Below are positions 46,201 to 57,947 of a stretch of 64,000 bases of DNA, one piece after another. Each line of letters starts with the position of its first letter. Within the stretch, counting starts at the first letter, position 1. The notes below the pieces were generated by a model. It made no database searches. It had not been told where the DNA came from and worked only from the letters and a program-made list of their open reading frames with translations. A program made the position numbers and the translations under genes. The stretch is from Dugong dugon (taxonomy: Eukaryota > Chordata > Mammalia > Sirenia > Dugongidae): positions 115,625,234-115,689,233 of the forward strand of contig CM057462.1 of NCBI GenBank assembly GCA_030035585.1, in the 5' to 3' direction.

Positions 46201-47870
46201 GAATTTGAAAGATATGGTGATAAAGATAAGAATTGTGGAGTATTGTTTCACTGAAATAAAAGCCTTGATGAAAGAACAACAGCCTTAGGTCAGTCAACTA
46301 TCAACTCAGGGCTGGAAGAGCAGAATGTTTTCATGGAATTGTTTGACTCTTTCTCCTGCATCTGAAGTGCATAAAGTGCTGAAAATTAGGCTCACAATTT
46401 GATTTTTAAGGTGAAGTGTAAATTATAAACAAATCTAAATTTACAGTATCAGAAATTTTCTATGCCAAAGTCAGGGCCCTGATTAAGAAGAAGTGGAGCC
46501 TCAAAGTGTCACGTGGGACATTTGGAGAGGTATGCCTGAGAATTTTTAACTCCTACACTCCCCGCAATGATTGCCAGAGAAAAGCATTCTTCCTTTGCTT
46601 GGAGATCATTCAATGGCTTAATGTGATGTCAATGTCTGACTAGAAGATGTTCTCCTCAGCTTCTGTGCTTGCCTCTCCCCCAGTAATTCTAGATCAACAA
46701 CTAGTATTAGTATCAAGTCTTGGCCTGGCCTACCTGGGGATGGTCTGTCCCTGGTATGAAAGGATTATTCACCAAAAGAGCCTTAGAACTTTGTAATATG
46801 TAATGAAAGGAAATAAGACAGCGTTTATGAAAGTGATCCGAGAGTGATGCATGGAGAATAGTTTAGAATACAAGACAAGACATGGAAGATTTGTTGAAAA
46901 TAGTGTAATCTCCTACAACTGAAGATTCTGCATCTTCACAAGGATCTGGAAGGACCCCTTAAAGGTTAGCAACAGTGATAACCCACAATAAATAAAGCAG
47001 AAATGACAGAATCACACTGACAGAATACTGAGAAATGGGATAGGAGACTTAGAGAAGTGGAATGGGCAGCAAGTGTGCAAATCTTTGTGTCCTGCATAAA
47101 TGCCATTAGAAGATGACCACAGCAGAGGAGATGCTGGACAAGCAACTGGACAGAATGATTCGACCAGTAGATGTCAATCAGATTTTGGTGCTTACACAAT
47201 GGGCTCATGAACAGAGCATCCGTGATGGCAGGCTATGCATGAACCCACTGCTTGCACTCCTTTCAACAAACCTGATGTGAAGCAGACATCAACGTTGAGT
47301 CCTCAATAAGGGACTATCCCTTAAAGACAGCAACAATATACCCACTGAGAAAGCAACATAGGTCAGTAAAAGTGTAGGTCGGAGTGATGGGAATCTAGAC
47401 AGCTTAGTAGAGAAAGGAGATGATAAGCATCAGTTATTGCTTTGGGACCAACTGTAGCAATGGGGGCTGTACTGTAGCTTTTCCCACTAACCCTTCTAAC
47501 CTGGGAAAGGAAGCTCAGAATGGAAAATATCTTGAATGTCAGATTAAGGAATTAGTATATTATTATTGGAGGAACTAAAAAAAAACAGATTGTAAGATAA
47601 TATATCAGATATATAATTTGTACTAACAGCTTTCATTCATCTCTCTCCAAAAAAAAAAAAAAAAAAACAACCCACACACACGTACACATGCGCGTGTCCA
47701 CACACACACACAGTATAACAAAATGCCAGAGACTAAAATTTAGGGTATAAATTTAAATAGGGAACCATTTCCTGAATAATTGCATTAATCAAATTTTGTG
47801 TTTTTATGGGCATTTCCCTAAAGTAAAATAAAATCATAAATCTTCAGGCTCCTAGCTAAAGTAATATTTT
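46201..47870. other. Unassigned stretch
   Basis: Short A-run and CA-rich tract at 47651-47714. An 80-codon minus frame (46966-47208) has no recognised domain. Confidence 0.4.
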
Positions 47871-48303
47871 AAAAACAATGTTAGCATTTTTTAAGTGCTT
47901 ACTATGTTCTAAGCATTAAAAAAAAAAAAAAAAAAAAACCCTTTGCCATCGAGTTGATTCCAACTTATAGTGACCCTATAGAGCAGAGTAGAACCATCCC
48001 ATAGTGTTTCAACAAGCGGCTGGTGGATTCAAACTGCCGGCCTTTTGGTTAGCAAATAAGCTCTTAACCACTGTGCCACCAGGGCCTCCTAAGCATAATA
48101 CTGAAACATTAATAACATTATCTGTTTCAATACTTAAAACATTCTTATTAGGTAAGTACTATTATTATATCTATTTTAGGGAAAGGACAACTAAGACTTA
48201 GAGAGGTTAAGTCTTGTGGAAGATCAGACAGGAAGTCACAGTCAGGGGTTCAATCTCAGTTCTGTCTGACACTGAAACCATGCTCCTAACCACTGTACTA
48301 TGT
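47871..48303 (-). mobile_element. MIR, split by an AfroSINE
   Basis: Left: 'taagtgcttactatgttcta'. Right, after the SINE: 'ttaggtaagtactattatta', 'agacttagagaggttaagtc', 'acaggaagtcacagtcaggg' and 'ccatgctcctaaccactgta'. These are joined across the insertion at the 'taagcat' target site. Confidence 0.85.
47918..48089 (-). mobile_element. AfroSINE, type A, with target-site duplication
   Basis: A run of 21 A, then 'ctttgccatcgagttgattc', 'accactgtgccaccagggcc'. Direct repeats 'taagcatt' (47910-47917) and 'taagcata' (48090-48097) flank it. Confidence 0.93.
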
Positions 48304-48628
48304 TAGTCATCAGAATTTGCTCAAAAAGAAGTGGTGAAAAAACATGGCACTTCGGTAATTTTATTCTAATTGTCTATGTCCTCTTTAAAGTGGCAAGTCT
48401 CAAACTGTGAGCACTGGTACTTTGATTTAAAAAGGGTTGCAAAAAGAAAGCCTTATTTCTCTTATCCCATCTGCAGTATTTCAAGTAATCGACAATAATC
48501 CAAATTCAGGTTCTTGGCTACTGCAGTTTACATTAGTGAGTAAATGAAGTATAATAAACACAAATTTAGCTGTCTATAGTGTTTGAGGAGGAATGAAAGA
48601 TACTATATTGTTTCTGAAGTAAAGGATC
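48304..48628. other. Unassigned stretch
   Basis: Left flank of the full-length L1. No gene or repeat recognised. Confidence 0.4.
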
Positions 48629-48644
48629 TAAAATATAGTCTTGC
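48629..48644 (+). repeat. L1 target-site duplication, left copy
   Basis: 'taaaatatagtcttgc' occurs here and at 55544-55559 without mismatch (15-16 nt). The repeat begins with AAAA after 'tct', as expected from the L1 endonuclease preference for TT/AAAA. Confidence 0.97.
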
Positions 48645-49211
48645 GAGAGGGGGCAAGATGGCGCTCTAGGCAGAAGCAACACGCCGTCCCTCCACAGCAA
48701 AGATCCAAAAAACTAAGCCTAACAGAGAATCAACAATCCTGAAACCCTAGAACACCAAATGAAGAGATAAAGAACTCAGCCAAACACCAAACGGAGTGAG
48801 AATACTAAAAGAGAACGGAGAGCGAGGAGAGACTCAGGCAGAGATTCCTTACCAGCTAACGCAGCACGGATCCACCATCTTGGATTCCTATCGGAGACCA
48901 GCGAACAGGACAGCAGCCTTGCAGAGCATCTGGTCGGAGACAGAACGACTGCTTAGCTTCACACATAACCATCTTCCCGCTGCACCCTACCTACCTGCAC
49001 AGTGCACTAGACATCACACCACTAAGCGGTGCAGGCACGCCCTATTGGAACCTGCCCAGCACTGACTACCGACCGTCCTGGTGGCTGCAGTGAGTGCCAC
49101 AAGCAACCCGTCCCAGTGGCTCCTCTTCAGCTAGATCTGCCCAGCTGTACCACAAGGACGAAACAAACAAAAAAAAATCTACAATCAATAAACGAGAGAA
49201 ATATCTACTGA
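48645..49211 (+). promoter_or_regulatory. L1 5' UTR and internal promoter region
   Basis: 567 bp upstream of the ORF1 start. In L1s this region carries the internal RNA polymerase II promoter. The only element I can point to is the YY1-like site at its start. It is GC-richer than the flanks in 48880-49150 and contains an 89-codon open frame (48796-49065) that ends before ORF1. Other promoter motifs cannot be judged by eye. Confidence 0.75.
48654..48663 (+). promoter_or_regulatory. YY1-like site at the L1 5' end
   Basis: 'caagatggcg' lies 10 nt from the element's 5' end. In human L1 a YY1 site of the same core (AAGATGGC) at the same place directs accurate transcription initiation. Function here is inferred. 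Confidence 0.7.
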
Positions 49212-50223
49212 ATGCCCCGAAAACAGCAAACAATATCAAAACATTTACAAAAACAAGACAAGATGGCTCCAATAGGCGTCCAAATTATAACACCAGATAA
49301 CCCTCCTGTGGAAGAAAATGCACTAGAAGTACCTGATACGGAACTCAAATCGCTAATACTCAGAATTTTCCAAGAACTGAGGCAAAAAGCTGACAAACAT
49401 GAGGAAAAAATAGACAAATTTATGGAAAATACAGACAAAAAATTGGAAGAATTCAGGAAGATGATGCAGGAACAAAATGCCAAAATAAATTCACAACTCG
49501 AAATTATACAAAAACAACAATTAGAAATCCAAAAGATAAAAAACAAGATTTCAGAAATGGACGGTGTCATAGAAGGGCTGAGAAGTAGATTTGAAACCAT
49601 GGAAGACAGGATCAGTGGAACTGAAGACAAACACTTGGATACAACTCTGTTTCAGGAAAAATCAGAAAAAAGAACAAAGAAAAATGAAGAGACCTTGAGA
49701 GTTATGTGGGACACAATTAAAAGCAAAAACTTACGAGTGATTGGCATCCCAGAACAGGGGGAGAAAACAGAAAACACAGAGAGGATCATTGACGAACTGC
49801 TGACAGAAAACTTTCCCAATATCATGAAAAATGAAAAGCTGGCCATCCAAGAAGCTCAACGAACCCCATATAGAAGAGACCCCAAAAGAAAATCACCAAG
49901 ACATATCACATTCACACTCGCTAAAACTAAAGACAAACAAAGAATCCTGAGAGCAGCTCATGAAAAACAAGAAGTCACATACAGAGGAGAAACAATATGA
50001 CTAAGCTCAGATTATTCAGCAGAAACCATGCAGGCAAGAAGGCAATGGGATGACATATATAAAATCTTGAAAGAAAAAAAATTGTCAGCCAAGAATAATA
50101 TATCCTGCAAAACTCTCATTCAGATTTGATGGTGAAATTAGGTCATTTCCAGATAAACAGAAACTAAGGGAATATGCAAACGTCAAACCAAACTTACAAG
50201 AATTATTAAAGGGAGTTCTTTGA
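49212..50223 (+). pseudogene. L1 ORF1 (RNA-binding chaperone), broken
   Basis: ORF1p coats L1 RNA as a trimer. The open part is 262 codons (to TGA at 49998-50000). It has a short N-terminus, a lysine/glutamate-rich coiled coil (about residues 50-145, with heptad-like stretches such as 'QLEIIQKQQLEIQKIKN'), then the RRM ('NLRVIGIPEQGEKTENTERI') and the start of the C-terminal domain ('ESPRHITFTLAKTKDK'-like region at about 225-245). Sequence after the stop stays homologous. A second lesion is an A-run length change at 50074-50081, after which the normal C-terminus runs in the shifted frame to a stop at 50221-50223. The full span corresponds to about 336 codons, the usual length. The TGA lies where CGA would be expected, consistent with CpG decay. 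Confidence 0.93.
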
Positions 50224-50693
50224 TCTGAGGACAAACAGCTTCAGCCCTCAGGAAGGACCTAGGACCTAGGACGCAGGTTCACATGAACCAGATACCATTC
50301 TAGGAACTGAACTACAGAGGACTTTCCAAAAACAAAAGATATACATCAGGGAATCAGAGAAATCAATCAAAGGATGACAACAACATCAAAACAATGAAAG
50401 AGGGAACACACGGCATAGGTATAGAACCTTCTAAAGGAGAGGAAGGCAAGGTGATACCAAGTAACGGTAGACTGCTTCAAAATTATAAAGATAAGGGTAA
50501 AATTCATGGTAACCACAAAAAAAGTTAACAAACCAACTCATAAAAATAAAGATGAAAAACATAAAGTCTCAACAAAAACAAAACCTACAAAAACAAAAGA
50601 AATGAACACAAAATCCACAAACAAAAGTAACTCAGCACAAGAGAGTAAGAAGAACAAAGAAAACTTCAGCGTCACAAAAAAAAGCACTACAAA
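50224..50693 (+). other. L1 inter-ORF spacer with a short overlapping frame
   Basis: 470 bp, long compared with the ~60 bp of human L1. A 63-codon lysine/threonine-rich frame (50506-50697) ends in TGA at 50695-50697, overlapping the ORF2 ATG at 50694-50696 as ATGA. The frame is low in complexity, so it may be a by-product of A-rich sequence. Confidence 0.7.
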
Positions 50694-53600
50694 ATGACAG
50701 CAACAAACTCACATCTATCAATAATTACACTGAACGTAAATGGACTCAATGCACCCATAAAGAGATGGAGAGTGGCAGAATGGATAAGAAAACAGGATCC
50801 ATTAATAAGCTGTCTACAAGAGACACACCTTAGAAACAAAGATGTGAATTTATTAAAAATCAAAGGTTGGAAAAAAATATATCAAGCTAACAACTATCAA
50901 AAAAGAGCAGTAGTGGCAATTCTAATCTCAGATAAAATAGACTTTAAAACAAAATCTACCATAAAAGACAAAGAAGGACACTATATAATGATTAAGGGGA
51001 TGATCCATCATGAAGACATAACCATAATAAATATCTATGCACCCAATGACAGGGCTCCAAAATACATAAAAAAAACTCTAACAGCACTGAAAAGAGAAAT
51101 TGACAGTTCCACAATAATAGTAGAAGACTTCAACACACCTCTCTCAGTAAAGGACAGAACAACTAAAAAGAAACTCAGCAAAGATACAGAAGACCTAAAG
51201 GACACAATCAGCCAACTGGACCTCATAGACATATATAGAACAATCCATCCAACCGCTGCAAAGTACACATTCTTTTCCAATGCACATGGAACGTTCTCCA
51301 GAATAGACCACATCTTAGGCCACAGAGGAATCCTCAACAAGATCCAAAATGCTGAGATAATTCACAGTATCTTCTCTGACCACAATGCCATCAAGGTAGA
51401 AATTAACACTAGAAAGAGCAAGGAAAAAAAAAAACAAACACATGGAAACTGAATAATAATCTGCTTATAGATCAATGGGTAATAGAAGAAATCAGAGATG
51501 GAATTAAAAAATTCCTAGAATCAAATGAAAATGAAAACACATCATACCAAAACCTTTGGGACACAGCAAAGGCAGTCCTCAGAGGACAATTTATAGCAAG
51601 AGATGCACAGATCAAAAAAGAAGAAAGGGACAAAATCAAAACATTAACTACAGAACTCAAACAAATAGAAAGAGAACAACAAAAAAAGCCTACAACCACC
51701 GGAAGAAACGAAATAGTAAAGATCAGAGCAGAAATAAATGAAATAGAGAACAGAAAAACAATAGAAAAAATCAACAAAACCAAAAGTTGGTTCTTTGAAA
51801 GAATCAACAAAATCAACAAACCACTGGCCAGACTGACAAAAGAAAAACAGCAGAGGGCACAAATAACCCAAATAAGAAATGAAATGGGGGACATTACAAC
51901 AGACCCAACTGAAATAAAAAGGATTATAACAGAATATTATGAAAAACTATATTCCAACAAATTTGAAAACCTAGAGGAAATGGATAAATTTCTAGAAACA
52001 TACAGCCTACCCAAACTACAACAAAGTGATATTGAAAATCTGAACAGACCCATAACAAGAGAAGAGATTGAAAAGGTAATAAAAAAACTCCCAACCAAAA
52101 AAAGCCCTGGCCCAGATGGCTTCACTGGAGAATTCTACAAAACATTTACAGAAGAGCTCGTACCAGTTCTACTGAAGCTATTTCAGAGCATAGAAGAGGA
52201 AGCAACACTTCCAAATTCATTCTATGAAGCCAGCATAACACTGATACCAAAACCAGGCAAAGACATCACAAAAAAAGAAAATTACAGACCAATATCTCTC
52301 ATGAATATAGATGCAAAAATTCTGAACAAAATTCTAGCCAATAGAATTCAGTATCATATCAAAAAAAGAATCCACCACGACCAAGTAGGATTCATACCAG
52401 GTATGCAAGGATGGTTTAACATTAGAAAATCCATCAACGTAATCCACCACATAAATAAAAGGAAAGAAAAAAATCACATGATCATCTCAATTGATGCAGA
52501 AAAGGCATTTGACAAAGTCCAACACCCATTCCTGATAAAAGCTCTCAATCAAATAGGTATAGAAGGGAAATTTCTCAACATAATAAAGGGCATCTATGCA
52601 AAACCAACAGCCAACATCATTCTTAATGGAGAGAGGCTGAAAACATTCCCCTTGAAAACAGGAACAAGACAAGGATGCCCTTTATCACCACTCCTATTTA
52701 ACATTGTGCTGGAAGTTCTAGCTAGAGCAGTAAGGCAAGAGAAAGAAATAAAGGGCATCCAAATTGGTAATGAAGAAGTTAAACTCTCCCTGTTTGCAGA
52801 TGATATGATACTATACATAGAAAACCCTAAAGACTCCACGAGAAATTTACTGGAACTAATAGAAAGATTCAGCAGAGTAGCAGGATACAAGATAAACATT
52901 CAAAAATCAGTTGGATTCCTATACACCAGTAAAGAGAGCGATGAAAAGGAGATCAGGAAATCAATACCATTTTCAATAGCCCCTAAAAAGATAAAATACT
53001 TAGGAATAAATCTGACCAGGAATATAAAAGACCTATACAAAGAAAACTACAAAACACTGCTGCATGAAATCCAAAGGGATCTACATAAATGGAAAAACAT
53101 ACCATGCTCATGGATAGGCAGACTCAACATTGTGAAAATGGCAATTCTACCTAAAGCAATCTACAAATACAATGCAATCCCGATACAAATACCAACAAAC
53201 ATTCTTCAAAGAGATGGAAAAACTAATTATTAACTTTATATGGAAAGGGAAGAAACCCCGAATAAGTAAAGCACTACTGAAGAAGAAGAATAAAGTTGGA
53301 GGACTCACACTACCTGACTTGAGAACCTACTATACAGCTACAGTACTCAAAACAGCCTGGTACTGGTACAACAACAGAGACATTGACCAATGGAACGGAA
53401 TTGAGAACTCAGATGTAAATCCATCCACCTACGGTCACCTGATTTTTACAAGGGCCCAAAATACATCAAATGGGGAAAAGACAGTCTTTTTAACAAATGG
53501 TGCTGGCAAAACTGGATATCCATTTGTAGAAAAATGAAACAGCACCCATACCTCACACCATATACAAAAACTATTTCAAAATGGATCAATGACCTGAATA

Positions 53601-54520
53601 TAAAGCCTCAAACTATAAAATTCATAGAAGAAAAAATAGGACCAACACTTCAGGCCTTAATACATGGCATTAACAGGATACAAACCATAAACATCAACAC
53701 AAAAAACCCAACAGATAAACTAGATAATTGGGATCTTCTAGAAATCAAACATCTATGTTCTTCAAAAGACTTCACCAAAAGAGTTAAAAGAGAACCTACA
53801 GACTGGGAAAAAATTTTTGGACAGTACAAGTCAAACAAAGGTCTAATCTCCATAATCTACAAGAAAATCCAACACCTCTACAACAAAAAGACAACCAATC
53901 CTATCAAAAAATGGGCAAAGGAAATGAACAGATACTTCACCAAGGAAGACATTCAAATGGCCAACAGACACATGAGGAAATGCTCGCGATCACTAGCCAT
54001 TAGAGAAATGCAAATTAAAACATCAATGAGATACCATCTCACCCCGGCATTACTGGCACGAATCAAAAATACTGGAAATAACAAATGTTGGAGGGGCTGC
54101 GGGGAGACGGGAACTCTTATACACTGCTGGTGGGAATGCAAAATGATACAACCATTTTGGAAAATGATATGGCCTTTCCTCAGAAAGCTAGAAATAGACA
54201 TACCATTCGATCCAGCAATCCCACTCCTAGGAATATATCCTAGAGAAATAAGAGTCATCACTCGAATAGACATATGCACACCTATGTTCATGGCAGCATT
54301 ATTCACAATAGCAAAACGATGGAAACAACCTCGATGTCCATCAACAGATGAATGGATACACAAACTATGGTACATACACACAGTGGAGTACTATGCAACG
54401 AGAAAGAACAACAATGAATCTGTGAACCATCTCATAACATGGATGAAACTGGAGGACATTATGCTGAGTGAAATAAGTCAATCACAAAAGCACAAATATT
54501 GTATGAGACCTCTATTGTAA
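50694..54520 (+). pseudogene. L1 ORF2 (endonuclease / reverse transcriptase), frameshifted
   Basis: ORF2p nicks target DNA and copies L1 RNA. Endonuclease (50694-51452) keeps N14, E43 ('QETHL'), D145 and N147 ('EDFNTP'), D205 ('SRIDHI') and S228-D229-H230. Reverse transcriptase: '[13 protein letters not shown]', motif A 'SIDAEKAFD', motif B '[14 protein letters not shown]' and motif C FADD at 52793-52804. The C-terminal Cys-rich knuckle '[18 protein letters not shown]' is near 54090-54143. Three frameshifts: one A too few (or two too many) in the 11-A run 51424-51434, one extra base near 53197-53199, one missing base near 53447. The span then equals 1275 codons, the length of human ORF2p. Confidence 0.95.
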
Positions 54521-55543
54521 AAACCCATGAAAAAATTCACATGCAAAATGTAACAATCCTTGTTGGTTACCAGGGATGGGGGGGGGAGGGGAATACTAAA
54601 TAGGTAATAGGTAAGTGGCAACTTGGGTGAGAGGTGAGATAGTACATAGTACAGGCGAAACTAACACAACCTGCACAAGGAAAGGTCATGGAGGCCCTAT
54701 AGACACATCCAAACCCCCCGAGGGACTGAGTTGTTGGACGGAGGGCTCTGGGGACCATGGTCTCGGGGAACATCTAGCTCAATTGGCATGACACTACTTA
54801 TAAAGATAATGCTCTACATTCTACCTTGGTGAGTAGTGTCTGGAGTCTTAAAAGCCTATGAGCGGCCATCTAAGATACTCCACTGGTCTCATCCCTTCAG
54901 GAGCAAGGGAGAATGAACAGAACAGGATTCAATGAAAAGATTAGTCCAAAGGACTAATTGTCCACGACTACCAAGGCCTCCACCTGACTGAGTCCAGTAC
55001 AGCTAGATGGTGCCCGGCTACCACCAATGACTCCTCTGACCAGGATCACAACAGAGGGTTCTGGGCAGAGCTGGAGAAGGATGTAGAGCATAATTTTAAC
55101 TCCCCCCCCCCCCAAAAAAAAAAAAGAAGACCAGATTTACTGGCCTAAAGAATGCTAGAGAAACCTCAAGAGTGTGGCCCCCAGACACCCTTTCAGCTCA
55201 GAGGTGAAGTTACCTTCGAGGTTCGATGTTAAGCCTGGGAATGGACAGCCCAGTAAAACTAAATGGGACTAACGAGGTACAGGAGTCCGGTGACAAGGGC
55301 CAGAAGGCAGAGGGAGAGTAGGAAACTGATGATAAGGAACACAAATTGAATAAGGACACTGTCGATGTATTGTGAGATTGTTGACCACTGCTATAGGGCA
55401 ACATTTGTAGTAACTATTAAATGGGAGGCTGTTTTGTCCTGTAAGCCTTCATCTTGGGCGAGAACGGCAGCACAAGTGGAAGAGCATAGTCAATATCACT
55501 TAAATGTGTAAGTAAAAAGTTTTGAAATGGTGTTTAAATAAAA
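54521..55543 (+). other. L1 3' UTR
   Basis: About 1.02 kb. A G-rich run 'gggatgggggggggagggg' (54571-54590), the quadruplex-prone segment typical of L1 3' UTRs, comes soon after ORF2. A C10-A12 run lies at 55104-55126. The end has 'gtttaaataaaataaaat', providing AATAAA, then the target-site duplication. This sequence is the reference for the older 3' UTR fragments at 22.2 and 30.2 kb. Confidence 0.9.
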
Positions 55544-55559
55544 TAAAATATAGTCTTGC
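55544..55559 (+). repeat. L1 target-site duplication, right copy
   Basis: Perfect repeat of 48629-48644. The A-rich L1 end and the A-starting repeat merge, so the exact boundary is uncertain by a few bases. Confidence 0.97.
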
Positions 55560-56440
55560 AAACCAAAATATTATTTTTAAGAAGAGGTTTAGGTTTAGGA
55601 ACAGGATAATGTTTCAATATACATTTATAATAAGAGAACTTCCAACTTTGTAGTTAGGCCTGCTTATGTAATACAAATCAGAAGTTGAGAAAGTATTTTA
55701 TTTTAAATTGCTTTTTAAGACTCCTGAATGCCTGTTGGTTTATACACAAGATTTATGCCAACATGTTCTTTCCATAATCCATTTTATATGAAGAGAATAT
55801 TAATCTTTGATTATCTCTATTATCATGGGAATAGGAGTAGTTATCTGGGGTGTACAGCTAATCCATGATTATTTATCCTACCTACAAACAAGTTTCTAAT
55901 TTTTGAAAGTCTTTCATTTACCATATGCTAAGACTATGGAGAAAAAGACAGATGGACTCCACAGGATATAGGTAGTGGTCTACCATATTCAGACAAAGCC
56001 TTTCTTATCTTCTTTCTTCTCTACTCCTGATATCCAGGACCCTCATGTAGATTCCAGGTCGACAATAGTTCCTTAAGACCTAGTCTCTCTCCTACCAGCC
56101 CTCAAACAAAACCTATTAATTGCTTGGTTCTCTGCATTTTGTAAGAACTAATTACATTTTTGGCAGCTACTAAAGTCAAGAACCCATACTAATCATATAA
56201 TGGAATTTGATTACAGTCTATTTCTAAAGCTGATCGATATTTGTAACAGAGAAACACGGTTCATATATTCTTAACCATATAGAAATTGTCTTCTTTGGAA
56301 CATAAATAAATGTTTATTTTTCAGTCACAAGTTCTAATTCTGACTATGCTTACCTGGGCCTTTGTCATCCAAACATTGAAAGCTCTAGCTAAGCAGAAAA
56401 ATGGGGAAGTGTTCTATGATTTTAGCGCTGACGTGTAAAG
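55560..56440. other. Unassigned, apparently unique DNA
   Basis: Right flank of the L1. No gene or repeat recognised. Confidence 0.4.
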
Positions 56441-57480
56441 AGCTTGGAACTTGTCACTGTCTTTCTTAAAAAAAAAAAAAAAAGCAAGCTGAACAGACTG
56501 AAAAACAACAACTTTTCCTGGTCCCATCAGAGAACTAAGGTTTCAGGGCAAACTGCCACCCTGAAAACTGGAGAGACAGATGAATTCAGAGAATCACAGT
56601 CAAGACCGGCCTACCTGGAACAGAAGCCACTGGAGCTACAAATTGGTAAAAAGACTTAAATGGCAATTCAGGCCATGTGCTGAAGTCTGACTGTAGATGA
56701 CCTTCAGAGTGAGAAACTACTAGAAGCCACTGTTTGGGGGGTAGTGCACACATTCATGGATTTTACTACTAGGAACCCTCAGGTTCTCACAGCAAAAATT
56801 CAAGAAAGAAATCTTCCCAGTTATGGAAGGGGTAGAGAAAGAACAATCATTTAAAATATGCCCAGAGCATTCTCCATGACAAAGGCCTACTCTCAAAAGC
56901 AAAATATTACCGCAGCCTTATGCTAGCTGGAGGAAGATCATTCCTAACATTCTAGCCATCTTAAGCTTTCTTGTCTCACCTAAAGGGGAAAAGAAGCTAT
57001 ACTACTGGAGAAACACTTGTGAAAGTCACAGCACAGAGACACAGGACCACCTGACCACCATGCCAACAGGACTCCAACATAACAACAGTGGATTACAGGT
57101 GAAAGAACAGCAAGATTCAGATTCTCACTAAGGAGGAATCCTCAGGAAGACCAAAGTCAAGAAGGGAGAGAAAAACAAGGACACTACAGGAATTTGAAGC
57201 CTCTAGCATCTATGTTTAGAGCAAAAGGAAACACAGCCCAATTCCCAGCCAGATTAGCATAAATTGTCACACAAAATGTCCATTTCCCTCACACCTTATT
57301 ACTCAGTACAGAATGTCTGACTTTCAACGTTAAAAAATAAAATTACAACGAATTCCAAGAGACAAAGATAAAAAGCACAATCTGAAGATACAAAGCAAGC
57401 AACAAAAGTAGACTCAGGTATGATATAGATGTCGGAATTATCAGAGTGCATATTTAAAATAACTGATTAATACTGCCAAC

Positions 57481-57935
57481 TGTCTGTCAGTTTGTTGTAC
57501 TGTGGTGGCTTGCATGTTGCTATGATGCTAGAAGCAGTGCCACTGGTATTTCTAATACCAGCAGGGACACCCATGGTGAACAGGTTTCAGCAGAGCTTCT
57601 AGACTAAGATAGACTAGGAAGAAAGGCCTGGCAATCTACTTCCAATAATTAGCCAATAAAAACCCTATGGATCACAGAATATTGTCCAAGACTTTAACTC
57701 ATTTACTTTAGATGCATCATCAGGAGAGACTGATTGTTGGACATCATGTTTGGTAAAGTGGAGAGGAGAAACCCTCGATGGGATGGACTGACACAATGGT
57801 CGCAACAACAAACTCAAACATACCAGTGATCATAAAGATGGTTCAGGACCAGGCAACGTTTTATTCTTTTATACATGGGGCCACCGTGAGTCGGAGATGA
57901 CTCAAAGGCAATTAAAAACAACAAATAACAAATTA
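57481..57935 (+). mobile_element. Non-autonomous RTE derivative: 5' end fused to 3' end
   Basis: 57481-57680 matches the 5' region of the RTE LINE at 24.04-24.23 kb ('ctgtctgtcagtttgttgta', 'gcttgcatgttgctatgatg', 'ggtgaacaggtttcagcaga'). From about 57690 it matches the LINE 3' end ('gacatcatgtttggtaaagt', 'gatgggatggactgacacaa', 'gccaccgtgagtcggagatg') with an aacaac tail. There is no coding sequence and no clear tRNA head. It was inserted into the L1M ORF1 region. Confidence 0.85.
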
Positions 57936-57947
57936 AGGGCTTGGCTT

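Larger units (their letters stand above)
48645..55543 (+). mobile_element. Full-length L1 retrotransposon
   Basis: About 6.9 kb between perfect target-site duplications: 5' UTR (48645-49211), ORF1 (49212-50223), spacer, ORF2 (50694-54520), and 3' UTR with a G-run and a C-run. The start 'agggggcaagatggcgc' is in the conserved position of full-length mammalian L1s. Only one nonsense codon and four frameshifts break the two ORFs, so it is by far the youngest L1 in the window. It is inactive as it stands. The terminal A tract is only a few bases (see findings). Confidence 0.96.

Noticed and set aside
49205..49630. 141-codon minus-strand frame
   Set aside because: It is the exact antisense of the L1 ORF1 coiled coil. 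Its Ser/Phe/Ile-rich composition is what the complement of Lys/Glu-rich codons gives.
51472..51894. 140-codon minus-strand frame
   Set aside because: Antisense of the A-rich ORF2 region between endonuclease and reverse transcriptase. No independent domain.
53953..54381. 142-codon minus-strand frame
   Set aside because: Antisense of the conserved ORF2 C-terminus.
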